Assembly (NCBI GenBank): GCA_023053545.1
Contig: JAKZAN010000002.1
Span: forward strand, 5,378,375 to 5,442,374
DNA length: 64,000 bases
Direction: 5' to 3'
From: Lepidurus packardi
Lineage: Eukaryota; Arthropoda; Branchiopoda; Notostraca; Triopsidae
Position numbers and translations under genes: made by a program. Below are positions 27,801-37,224 of the stretch, piece by piece (within the stretch, counting starts at the first letter, position 1; the number at the start of each line of letters is the position of its first letter). The notes beneath the pieces were generated by a model that worked only from the letters and a program-made list of their open reading frames with translations, had not been told where the DNA came from and searched no databases.

Positions 27801-30800
27801 TGACTGAGCCAATCCAGGTCGCTGTAAGAGAACTGTCTAGGCTCGCGTCGCGGGAGAAATGTTCGAAAGTCTTGCAAACGTTTTCGAACAATTTGAAAAT
27901 GAAACGTGAACATAGAGCCAATCCAGGTCGCTGTAGGAGAACTGCCTAGACCTGCCTAGAACTGCCTAGGAGGAAATGTTCGAAAGTCTTGCGAACGTTT
28001 TCGAACTATTTGAAAATGAAACGTATCTTTCATGTCATTCGTCCCTTGCGAACATTACAGACAATTCAGGTCGTTGTAAGTGAACAGCCTAGGCTCGCGT
28101 CGTGGAAATGTTCGTAGAAATGTTCGAAAAGCTTGCGAACGTTTTCGAACGATTTGAAAATGAAACGTGTGAACACACAGCCAATCCTGGTCGTTGTAAG
28201 AGACCTGCCTAGGCTCGCGTGGCGGAGGAAATGTTCGAAACTTTGGCAAACATTTTCAGTGTTGACTGTCTGGAAAGGGGGCCTTTAGCTGTCCGCAAAA
28301 GAGAACGTTTTTACCGCAAGTTGTGTGGCAGCGGCATAGGTTTCCTTGAAGGGAACAAGCCAAATACTGGTTTGGGTTAAGTACTGTTACAAAGATCTTA
28401 ACCGTTTAGGTACTGTTCGTTTTCTTTCAGGTGAGATTGCCGTGCATCTCCTGTTCTTATCTCCCCAGTGCACACTAAAACCTAAGCATGGTAAGTGGCC
28501 GGTTGGGTGACAACCTAAAGTCGTTGTAAATTACGCAGGTTTTTACGAGGTGTGAGTCTCAAACGCTGGGAAAAACGACAAACTTTTCCCCGTCTTCTTC
28601 CCAAATAACTCGCCCAGGCCTGCACACACACCAAACTACAAAAACTGGGTACTACCTTTTAAAACATGCATTCATCTTCAACCTTTCTTTTTCTTTAGGG
28701 CCATTTAAGCATGTATAGGATCCATTACAAGGTCCAAAAAGAATTGAACATGCAAGTGTTAAGCGACCCAACATTTTGGCACCACGGAGCCACCGGTACA
28801 TTAGAGTCTCATCGTCAAACTTGCCAATATCCACCAGCCACTCTAAAAGAGCATCGGGAGGGGAAGCAAACATATCTTACATGTCACTTTTTCTCACAAG
28901 TGGTTTATGGAAGTATCGAGAAAACTCCAAGTTTCCATGTTTTCCGAACTGGCCCTAGGTTCTTTTGGGGAGAACGCGAAGCGACAAGTTAGTGTATGGG
29001 CGTGATGGGTTCAAATCTTAAAAGGCCCCAAAAAAAAGAAAAGAAGCTGGCTCTATAACCATACTCTTTATAGCCAAGACTTACTGGAGTATATATATAC
29101 ACAAACGGATGCAGCCCCGGCAGGTAAAAACACCCAACAACACAAGTTGACTCCGGTGGGTGCTACAAGGGGGCCATAAACGCCTGTCACAGCATCAGAG
29201 GGCTCGTAGAGGAGCATCGTTGCGAGTCGTGGGAAAAATCTTCGCTGGATAAGAGTTCGTTTTTACCTTCGGAGGAGTGAACGACTTCCAAACTGGCCAA
29301 CTTTCTTGACGGGGCTAAAAAGGAAGTCTATCGACATTGAAACTGAAACTGAACCTGTGAGAATCGAGCCTCGAGCCCCCTAAACCGTAACGCTAACCAC
29401 GAAACCCATCACGGCTGTAGATACACCGGTCTACACTCCCCCGGAAGATGAATGAGTCCTAACTCTCCTCCGGACACAACCAGCTACTACGGGTGACATA
29501 AAAAGTAGCAACGGGGGGAAAAAATGCCCCGACAAATTGTCTCTGGTCAACCTCAGAGAAGTAGCCAGGTTGCCCATTTGCCTATTCTTTTCACAAAACA
29601 ATGTTTTGGGAGGCTAAGCCCAATAAAAACTCCCAAAACAATTTGACTTCTGGGAAAAACGGCTTCAGTTTTTCAGCTTCGGCTGCTGGCAGGCGAGGAA
29701 TGCGCCCAGAAGAGCACCACCATTTGTTCATGGGTCCCGGCATGTAGATGCATCTTGACACACGGGTTCTGTTGAAACTATGGCAATGGCAAGCATCTCG
29801 GTTCGAAAGGAAGCTAACGTTTCGTGAAGCCCCAGAGTCAAGTTAAATGACAAATGAAGGGTCTTCATTTACTCCATAACCCGACTTTTTCACCTTCCCT
29901 CCATCTGGCTTGCCTTTGGTCCCCAAGTCAACATACTCCCCTTTTTACCTGAAAACCTTGAAAAAGTACCCTCCGTGAATTCCACACATATTGAACAAAC
30001 AAATCCGTAAATAAAAGTATAAAAAAAAAGAACAATTTTGCGTCAGGAATCAAACCGTTCTTATCAGCTCGGCCGTGCTACCATTAGCACCGTGCTATAT
30101 CTCGCCTTTTGCACCTGTTATCGGCCAGACTCGCTTGCCAGGGGAGCGAAAAGCCTGATTACACCTAATCCCGTCTTCCCTTGATAAAACTCGCGTCAGG
30201 AAAACACAAAAGGTCGTGCACAAGCCCAAGAGACGTCGAACACAACAAAAGTCCAAATTCGCCCCCGTTCGCACCCCTTTTGGGCTCGGGACAGCACCTG
30301 ATAACCGTGATTGCGTCTCTGATATCAAGCTCCTAAACACTATTATTCTATTACTACATCCTTATAGACTCTTTTTTTTATGATTTTTTTGGTATCATCA
30401 CCTGGTCCAGGAGTGAAAAAAGTAGAGACACAAGGTAAGGGCAGAAGGACGAACCTTTTATTACGCATACTCTCGTTGTGAGGTTTCTCTCTGCCTCTCT
30501 CACATACACCGGGGCTCGGGAAATTCGTGAAATAAAACTAAGAGAAACAATGCTACTTTCCATGATGAGAAAATGTGTAACCTGAGAGCTACAGGTGAGC
30601 TTAGATTACGTGATATGTGAACCTACAGCCCCGGCTGAGAGGCAGCCGTCCGCAACCAACATCCCCATCGTCATCCGGCAATTTTAGGAGGTTTGGGGTC
30701 AACTTTGCCTTGAAAACCAAAAACATATCACTCTCTCCGTGTCTCTCTCCCTAAAGTAATACGATGAAAAAGGACTTGACTGTCGAAAAGTAGACGTATT

Positions 30801-31927
30801 TCTTTCATCTTCGAAAGCCTGGGTCATCAAGCAATGTCTGTGACTTGTCGTTTCGCAATTGGCGACGATTAACACCTCTGGATGGGTGGCAAAAACGTTG
30901 ACGACTCTAACTGTTGCTGTTGGCTCGGGCTGCTCTTCTTTCCTTCTTTCACCCCCCAAAAGAAGAATCTTCCCCCCTAAAATCGGCATAATAAAACTTC
31001 CTACGCGACTTCGCGTCGGCACCGATCTACGGCCTTGCAAATGATACGGGGGAATCTAAACCAGAACCTTCTCTCACTTTCTCGCATCAACTCCCAAGTG
31101 GTATTCGATGTACAGTACGTCCGCGAAACCGCAAACGAAATTTCCAAAAAAATAACCATTTGCTCGGTAGGCGTTCTTGACGTCGTCTACCCCACAGAAG
31201 CACAGAAGCATACCGGATTGTTCGATCGAATTTCCACGTATTACAACTTATCAGTGGACTCCCCCTTTTCTTCTGAAAAGAGCTTACGAAAGATTATGTG
31301 TAGAGCCCCAAACCAATTTCGAAGGATAATTGTCCCACATAGTAAGGACAGTATGCTTTACTCGCCAGTTCTCAAGTGCAATAGTATTGTTCCAGAAAAG
31401 TAAGGTTATTAGGAAGGAGCCCCAAGTTTTACCTGCGTCATAAGCCGGTCGGCGCCGGTACCTTCTTCGTCTTTGAAGATAATGTCCGTGTTATAATTGG
31501 GTACCAGTTTTTGAAAGCGAGGGTCCTCACGCGTAATTTTCCCCTCGGTTAACCCGCTCGCCCCTAACGTATTCTCCGACACATTGGGCACATGCTGTTT
31601 AAACACTAAAGGCGTTAATTTGCGGGGCCCTCTTCGTCGATGGGCTCCGCGTCCAGGTCCGCAAGCCAACGTCGGCGACGACGCTGTCAGGAGCCCGAGC
31701 ACCACCACGCAAACCAAACTTCGCCACCACCATCGCGACCAACGGTAACATGTAGTCCGAACGAGGGCTTCAACGCCGCTCGGACCATTTCGAGTTCTTT
31801 CGAGTCCCGGGCTTGAACTCGTCAAAACCCCGGTCCTGGCAATGCCATACGCCGCGTCTTGTTCCCAAGAAGCGGCGCACGCTGATTCGTTCGCGCCCCG
31901 TCTCGGCCTGATCATTTTCATGATCAT
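6644..31927 (-). CDS. hh: Hedgehog morphogen precursor (three exons)
   Basis: The exons on the minus strand are 31927-31433, 17801-17540 and 7572-6644, joining in phase 0 and then phase 1 to give 561 residues. The introns are 13,631 and 9,967 bp. These two junctions match the conserved hedgehog positions: after RLMTQ, and at the end of the HIHxSVKS segment. The product is a secreted morphogen. It is cut by its own C-terminal Hint domain between Gly262 and Cys263, which couples cholesterol to the signalling half, and it is palmitoylated on the Cys of CGPGRG (residue 89). The chosen Met leaves 88 residues before that Cys, with a hydrophobic signal/anchor at about residues 70-86, as in the long fly precursor. 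Two further Met codons follow within five residues, so the exact start is not certain. The long introns, in a region of otherwise tiny introns, suggest regulatory content. Confidence 0.96.
9069..9096. repeat. Homopolymer run of 28 C
   Basis: A direct run of 28 cytosines, flanked by G/C-rich sequence. Such tracts are length-variable and prone to sequencing error. Confidence 0.95.
9590..10260. repeat. Degenerate tandem array, unit about 170-180 bp
   Basis: At least three diverged copies share a block built on ACTTGATTTTGGGTCATT followed by a TATTGAATTTACTTAAATAAATTG-like segment, at about 9690, 9850 and 10028, with a partial fourth near 10190. The array is T-rich on the plus strand. Confidence 0.75.
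11158..11457. repeat. Tandem array, compound unit of about 62-113 bp with an internal GTTAGAGAA repeat
   Basis: Three copies of an AATTCAATAACATTACTAC block start near 11158, 11220 and 11333. Each is followed by different numbers of AAAAGTTAGAGAAG units. The copy-number differences show slippage. Confidence 0.85.
11900..12256. repeat. CT-rich and CATGCC/GGCATG microsatellite pair in opposite orientation
   Basis: CT-rich blocks lie at 11900-11935 and 12208-12250. Between them are 11975-12005, repeats of ACGCC flanked by ATGCC, and 12104-12127, repeats of GGCAT in the other orientation. The layout is partly mirror-like. Confidence 0.6.
15786..15817. repeat. Homopolymer run of 32 A
   Basis: A direct run of 32 adenines inside hedgehog intron 2. 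It could be the tail of an old retroposed element, but no element body is recognisable beside it. Confidence 0.9.
17540..17801 (-). CDS. hh: hedgehog exon 2: core of the signalling domain
   Basis: This exon encodes residues 166-252 plus one base. The motifs [35 protein letters not shown] and [17 protein letters not shown] are near-invariant hedgehog sequence. The zinc ligands His205, Asp212 and His247 are present. The motif that reads HIHCSVK or HIYCSVK in most family members reads HIHASVK here (see findings). The acceptor is a T-rich CAG and the donor is CGG|GTAAGC. Confidence 0.96.
21595..21715. repeat. TA/ATAT-rich microsatellite
   Basis: Repeated TATATAT blocks separated by ATTAC and TCTCT segments, with simple-sequence character throughout. 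Confidence 0.8.
23849..24290. repeat. Tandem array of about 145-161 bp units, each with a 14-bp perfect palindrome
   Basis: Three copies carry the perfect palindrome AACACTCGAGTGTT at 23849-23862, 23994-24007 and 24155-24168. After each come AGTAGCTCACTA, ACTAGTTTAAACGTGAAAC and a run of ATTTGAA words. A diverged version starts near 24310. Another palindrome, CTAGTTTAAACTAG, lies just upstream at 23703-23716. Confidence 0.85.
26155..26252. repeat. Short tandem duplication, unit about 55 bp
   Basis: Two copies of a block with ACTATGTCAACAATGAAAAC / ACTACGTCAATAATGAAAAC followed by CCGAAAcC and GTACAGGGAAA. Confidence 0.75.
27765..28260. repeat. Tandem array, four diverged copies of about 110-145 bp
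   Basis: Copies begin near 27805, 27914, 28060 and 28178 with CAATCCAGGTCGCTGTAAG-like sequence. They continue through CTGCCTAGGCTCGCGT, AAATGTTCGAAA, GCAAACGTTTTCGAAC and TTTGAAAATGAAACGTG. The GTTCGAAAGT/ACGTTTTCGAAC parts are partly self-complementary. Confidence 0.85.
29355..29415 (-). other. tRNA-like relic (possible SINE head)
   Basis: On the minus strand a D-arm-like block (TTTCGTGGTTAGCG) lies about 25 bases before a B-box-like block (GGCTCGATTCTC). This is the layout of an internal Pol III promoter. No full cloverleaf can be folded, so this is either a decayed tRNA gene or a tRNA-derived short interspersed element. Confidence 0.35.
30043..30105 (-). other. tRNA-like relic (possible SINE head)
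   Basis: On the minus strand GTGCTAATGGTAGCAC forms a good D-arm with a 4-bp stem. About 24 bases later GGTTTGATTCC resembles a B box. An acceptor stem is not evident. Confidence 0.4.
31433..31927 (-). CDS. hh: hedgehog exon 1: leader and start of the signalling domain
   Basis: This exon encodes residues 1-165. It holds a basic, Trp-rich leader (WSRWWWR), a hydrophobic signal/anchor, the palmitoylation site CGPGRG, and the start of the Hh signal domain with the motifs [23 protein letters not shown] and [10 protein letters not shown] Ca-binding acidic cluster (DEEGTGAD) is present. The donor is CAG|GTAAAA. Confidence 0.95.
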
Positions 31928-34243
31928 TTTTTCTTTTTTTTTCTCTTAAATTACAACAGAATCTTCGCACCGAAAGCTTCAATCAAAACCACTTCTTTTG
32001 AACCCTTTTGAACGAATCTTTTCTTTAAACACCTTCCAGATTTGGAACCAACTGCAGCACCTGTCGTTTATCCATTTGTATCCGTGTTTCGCTCAAGACT
32101 TTGACAAATTTGGGTAAATATAAATCTTGATTTCGTGTTTCCCCCGAACGTCAGAATGGAACCGCAAACAAATTGGGGGGAACGTAGGTTTTTCCTTTTT
32201 CCTATTTTTTAAAAATTTTGGGTAGTAAGTTTTTTTAAGGTCCCGGCAATAAAAACGCACACAATGTGAAATTGGGATTCACGTTCGCCGTATGTTTAGG
32301 AAAGCACGGTCACCAGGTGTGTGTGTTACTTGACTCAAGGTGCAAAAAAGCAGCTGGGAGCACGTCGAAAGGCTAACTTGGAACTAATAACTCCGGGGAG
32401 GTCCAGCTCACACACGTCGGGTCGTACGACTGACCATGGCCCAGGGCCCACGGACACAAGGATCCCGACCAGGTTCTATTAGGTCCGGGCACACAGGGCA
32501 CCCATCCCTTCGCTTTTGCCTTGTGCCAAAACGATACGGATATACCCAAACCGAAGCGTTCACGAGAGACCTCCCCAAAAAGCCCGAAGACACCCATCAC
32601 ATCACCCATCGTATCGCCGGAGCCCCGGCCAAGGGCTCCGGTGAGCCCAAGACCGACCCATACTTTCCCAAAGTCACCTGCGGGAGGAACCTAAAAGGCC
32701 ACTGCGCGGAGTTTTTAAAGCGATACACACCTTTGGGCTACGAACACAACTCTTATGAAATCCTCTGCCTCTCTTAACACTACCAAAGTGTTCATTGCAT
32801 TACCAAAGTTCCAATCCGCGAATTGTGACTAGGCCTGGTTTCGGTTTCCCCGTTCAACCTTAACTCCTCCCTCCTACTTCACCCCGAACCTCCAACGATG
32901 TTTTCTTACCCAACGATTTCGAACGAAATCAGAAGAAGGGTGCCTCAACCTTAACTCCTCCCTCCTACTTCACCCCGAACCTCCAACGATGTTTTCTTAC
33001 CCAACGATTTCGAACGAAAATCAGAAGAAGGGTGCCTCCAACGATGTTTTCTTACCCAACGATTTCGAACGAAATCAGAAGAAGGGTGAGGGAGGGTCTT
33101 TAAGGAAACGCGGACATTTGGCGAACGGATGCCTCTTCCTGTTGGAAGTAACTTGCCAAGAATGTGGACAAACGGTATTGACATTGACCCTTCCTCGTTA
33201 GCGAACTGTTGAATGAAAATAGGGACGTATATGGCGTATAGGGCAAGTAAAAGCTAATGAGCTTCTTGGGGGGCCTCTAAGCTGCGGCTTCCAGATCTAT
33301 AGCAACGAGGTTCTATTCTCGGGGTTTGGAGTTGTTCCGATACTGAATGCCAGTAGTAGGGGGGTATTAACGGTCCTGAGCACATGGAGTAAAGTGCACC
33401 GTTTGAGTTGTTACAGTATGGGTTTGAGGTTAAACTGCAGTGAAGGAGTCGGTTCATTCAGTTCATTCAGTTGATTCAGTAAAAACGGGAGAAAATGAGA
33501 AGAAAAACTGCCAACGTTTATTGACAGAGCGCGGTTTAGTGTCGCTAGCTTTTTGGTTTTGAAATGGTAAACGCTTTGAAAAGTAGTTCACACGGAGGGT
33601 ACGCTGAAAGGTGGAAACATCGTCCAGTTGAGGAAAAAGCCCAAGAAAACCGGAGATGGCTATCGTCGTCTTACCGGTCACCGCTTAACCTAACCTTCTC
33701 AGTCCCTGTCATAAAAAGGAAGCCAAAGTTTGGGGACTTCGGAGGGCTCCCATCACAATAGTTTTTCGGGGTGAGGGTGGGAGAATTTGTTGCTTGTTCA
33801 AATGGGGAAGACAATGAGGATGCTGTGTCGGAGACATGTTGCCTTTTTCCCCCAGTTGTGACTGCAGAAGGATACCAAGGTGGTGTGCCCACCTGAAGTG
33901 TCCTACCAAAGGGGGGTCGTCGTCAAAGAACGTGGGAAAACAGAAAACAGGCCAGGAAATGGAATGTCTACAGTTTAAGGGCTTGTTAAAATGCTCTCCA
34001 ATTGTATAAATTCACCAAAAGACATTATATTACCAAGGAGTCCTATGGTTTTTACTTTGTGCGACTTGGACGTACATTCACAGAAACACCCACAAGAAGA
34101 ACGCCGAATTTTTGCTAATTTTTTTTCTTTGGAAAAGGAATTAAAGTCGCCAAAAAATGCACTATTGCAGATTTGAACATAGATATACAATATTTAGTAT
34201 TTAAGCAAGACAAAGGGAAAGAAAAAATTAAGAAAAAATTTCA
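31928..34243. other. hh: Upstream region of hedgehog, no supported gene
   Basis: This region lies between the hedgehog start and tRNA-Gln. It must hold the hedgehog promoter and 5' UTR, but I see no clear TATA or initiator to place them. 32400-32780 is more GC-rich and open on both strands (113 codons on plus), with no recognisable protein. A tandem repeat lies at 32855-33088. The rest is unremarkable. Confidence 0.5.
32855..33088. repeat. Tandem repeat, 91-bp unit, about 2.5 copies
   Basis: Full units start at 32855 and 32946. A third, partial copy covers about 33038-33086. The units share CAACGATGTTTTCTTACC and CAACGATTTCGAACGAAA and are almost identical, so the array is young. Confidence 0.9.
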
Positions 34244-34314
34244 GGTCCCACCGAGATTTGAACTCGGATTGTTGGATTCAGAGTCCAAAGTGCTAACCAT
34301 TACACCATGGGACC
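34244..34314 (-). tRNA. tRNA-Gln (anticodon CTG)
   Basis: A full cloverleaf on the minus strand. The acceptor stem GGTCCCA/TGGGACC has 7 pairs. A D-arm with GTAATGGTTAGC, an anticodon arm TTGGA-CTCTGAA-TCCAA, and a T-arm with GTTCAAATC are present. The 71-nt sequence is close to metazoan tRNA-Gln(CTG). A T-rich stretch follows on the minus strand as Pol III terminator (plus-strand AAAAAA just left). Confidence 0.95.
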
Positions 34315-34996
34315 TTGTAAGAGGGTTCACTAGCGTTTCCTATCAGCAGGACCGGCTTGCGCGTTAGCTGTTGCGTCGTGAGATGGTATACAATATTTAA
34401 GTATAAAAGAGAAATGGTAAGCTTAAAGTTGAACAAGGGTTTTGGCTAAGATCTTGGAAATGAAAGCTCGCTACTGAAAATGATTGGACTGGATAGCAAG
34501 ACTATTCATAGTATTCATAGCCAGAAGAAAGGTTTTCTTTAAACTACAGTATTAGCAAACAAAAATGTCAAATACTCTCATGAATTAAGATCAAGTGTTA
34601 AGGAGAAACGCAAGTACACGATACCTGAAGTTATTGTTGCTTTTCACGAGAAATGAGGCTATTTCAAGGCAAATACACGATACTCGAACTTGTTGCTGTT
34701 TTTCACAACAGACGTTAGTTCAGGCGGGGAAAATCGCGGCATAAAACTGACGCCTCGGATGTCACACCCTCTAGTTTTTGTAATAGTTTTTACCTGAATG
34801 GCGCTTGTGAGGCTATTTTGTCAACAACAATACAATACAGACAAGGCTGGGAAGAGAACGTTTTATTGACTTGTATTTCTGAACTTATTCGCAATTATAA
34901 ACATGTAAGTACAACTTTAGTTGCTAATATTCATTGAATATAAGCTCCTTTTTAGTCCAAAGCATCCTAAAACATTCCAGCTATAGCTAAATAACC
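34315..34996. other. Promoter-side region between tRNA-Gln and the SAPCD2-like gene
   Basis: No coding signal. Two diverged copies of a TACACGATAC...GTTGCTTTTCAC block lie near 34615 and 34673. The 5' UTR and promoter of the downstream gene should lie close to 34997, but no certain core element is seen. Confidence 0.5.
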
Positions 34997-36825
34997 ATGA
35001 ATATGATGTTGATGAAACCAAGCACAACCCAAGGTTCAGCTTTGGAGGGGCTTCCTAAACAATTCGTTTCTGCCATGAGAACTTTGTTCGATCTAATGGA
35101 TGATAAGAAGACAGGTTACGTCAAATTCTCTGGTAAAGATACCTTATAAGGTGTTTCTATCTAATCTGAAGAATGTTGTACAGATTTGGAAGCTTTCTGG
35201 AGCGAAGAAGGATTGCATGGGCTTCCCAGGGGTGTTTTAGATAGCTTAAGGAAAGTAACCCCTTCCACTGGCTTGCTTTCCTTCGACAGATTCTGTGGAG
35301 GACTCAAAATCTGTCTCTTACGCTTCCAAGTACCTATATCGACGTTCCTCTCTACACTCTTCTTATATAAATTTCTTATTTACTTTTAGGTTGAGCAAAA
35401 CAAGCAACCTGATTCCCTAACACTGGAAGTAAACCCTCCACAACAACCTCCAGTCGTCGCGTTGGATCTCGCAGATCCCCCGCCTATAATTCGCCCACGT
35501 ATTCCCACTAACACTGCCACAGTAAGGCCAACCAGCTCTTTCCCGCAGCAGCAACAGCGAACGTCCAGTTTACCCCAACTGGAAGACATTCACGTCAAAG
35601 AAAAAGAAGAGCCTCCTCCGCTAAGGGCCCGTAAACCTCAATCTCAGCTGAAAGAACGCCGCGCCGGAGTTCAAAGCATGTACGGGGATTTTGTTCCCGT
35701 GGAAATCGGTCCTCCTCAACCCCCACTCTACCATCCACCCCCTCCACCACAATTGGCCCACCCGCTAGGCCCACCCAAGCCCCCTCGCACCAATTCCGGT
35801 ACCGGCAACTTGATTACCAACGGTGCTTTGATCATGAAGGCACAGAAACACAGCCAAGATTCAAAAGCTCTCGAAGGCGACATCGCGCAGCCTAAACCTG
35901 ACGTCAGAATAGCGTTACAACAATGGCAAATGGCTCACATAACTGGCAACATGGAAAGAAGCAAAAGCGCTACTGTGGTGGGCGGTCTTCAGTCCAAAGA
36001 CGACCACGCGTACATTCTTTAATCTTTAAAATTCCAATAGATATTCTAATAAAAATGTATTTTTGATACAGGAACGCGGATATGGCCAAGAAGAGTAACA
36101 AGCGAAGAGAACCGAGGCGTCATACGCTTCAAAACGGCATCGATTATAGCATGGTAAATGCTTCAAATACCATTTTTTTGCATAGATTTATAGATGCTTT
36201 TTTCTACAGTTGAAGCGAATGCAAGCTATGGAGCAGGAAAAGGAAGTACTGGGTAATGGGTTGCAAGCAGTGGAAAGGACCCGCGATTGGTTTCATAAGC
36301 AACTGGGCTCATTGCATGAACAAATGCGAAGTCTGGGAAAAGGGCTCACTGATGCTTCACTGGAAGCACATTTGGAACGTTTACAGTTCAAAATCGCCCG
36401 TGTTCAGGATGTTTCTCGGCAGTTGACCTTCTTAGTAGAAAATTCCGACCGAGGATTCCCTCTTCACATGAACTTGGCCATGAGGCAACCGCGGCTTGGC
36501 TATGGACACATTGAGCGCGAAAATAATGTAGCCAAGCAAGGCGACGAGGAAATTAACCGCATTATCCGACGACTAAAGGACCAAAACCATCAATTAACTG
36601 AAGTAATCTATGCTAAAATAAAGCGAACTACCTAAACTAAACTACCCTAAATATTAGAAATATTAAAATTTCTTTTTACAAATTCTTTGCTTTGATTAGG
36701 AGGTAGGACGGAAGGCGAATCGCATTACCGAGCTGGAAAACGAGAAAGCTGCTTTGATACGCGAGCTCTTCCAGGCAAAAACCCAGCCCAGATCTGCAAA
36801 ATCAGACGACAATACCTTCATGTGA
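34997..36825 (+). CDS. Suppressor APC domain-containing protein, SAPCD2-like
   Basis: Six exons: 34997-35132, 35184-35329, 35390-36009, 36072-36153, 36210-36602 and 36700-36825. They join in frame to give 500 residues. The N-terminus (about residues 17-93) matches the suppressor-APC domain: GLPKQFVSAMRTLFDLMDD, then FWSEEGLHGLPRGVLDSLRK, then LLSFDRFCGGLK. The middle is Pro-rich and disordered, with PPPxx runs. The C-terminal part (about 290-485) starts with RRHTLQNGIDYSMLKRMQ and is a predicted coiled coil (LEQEK/VERTRDW/LGSLHEQ). Vertebrate SAPCD2 binds APC and LGN and acts in spindle orientation and cell polarity at the cortex; the same role is inferred here. The donor of exon 3 (GC|GTACAT) is weak and is the least certain join; without it the frame would stop at 36022. 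Confidence 0.85.
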
Positions 36826-37224
36826 TCTGAAATGGACGTGAATTGTGACGTTATATGCTGCTGAGTGCTTCCAATTCGTATTTTTTCAGGCTTTTGCCGA
36901 ATGTTACTGTTATCCTTTATAGAAATCCTGCCTTATTGAAAATTGCACTTTTTGTACCATTTTTGGTCACTTTTTGACACTGGCTTCCATTTGAATACAA
37001 AATCCACAAGCTATCCCGGTGTTTTTTGCTCTATTATCCTAATAACCAAGAACATACATGTTAAAAAAAAAGAGCACTGATGAGGCCCCTTGGCTCAACG
37101 AGCTGATCATAGATCAAATGAATGAACTTCAATCCGGACATCATGCGACACAGAAAATGGCCCTATGAATGCGGAACTAGGGCTCGTGGTCTTATCTTCT
37201 TGAGGTTTGAGAAACAAAATACGC
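36826..37224. other. Convergent 3' region between the SAPCD2-like and Pep-like genes
   Basis: No coding signal. It must hold the 3' UTRs of both converging genes. Confidence 0.6.

Larger units (their letters stand above)
17802..31432 (-). other. hh: hedgehog intron 1 (13,631 bp)
   Basis: No gene family is recognised in this intron. It holds an AT microsatellite block (about 21595-21715), palindrome-bearing tandem repeats (23849-24290), a run of 16 C (26894-26909), a short duplication (26155-26252), a 120-bp-type array (27765-28260) and tRNA-like relics (29355-29415 and 30043-30105). The longest open frame is 22155-22787 (+, 210 codons), discussed as a finding. As the first intron of a developmental gene it is the natural place for enhancers, but none can be read directly. 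Confidence 0.8.

Noticed and set aside
37077..37105. CTGATGAG followed by CAACGAG, resembling the start of a hammerhead ribozyme core
   Set aside because: The required CGAAA segment after stem II is missing and stems I and III do not pair.
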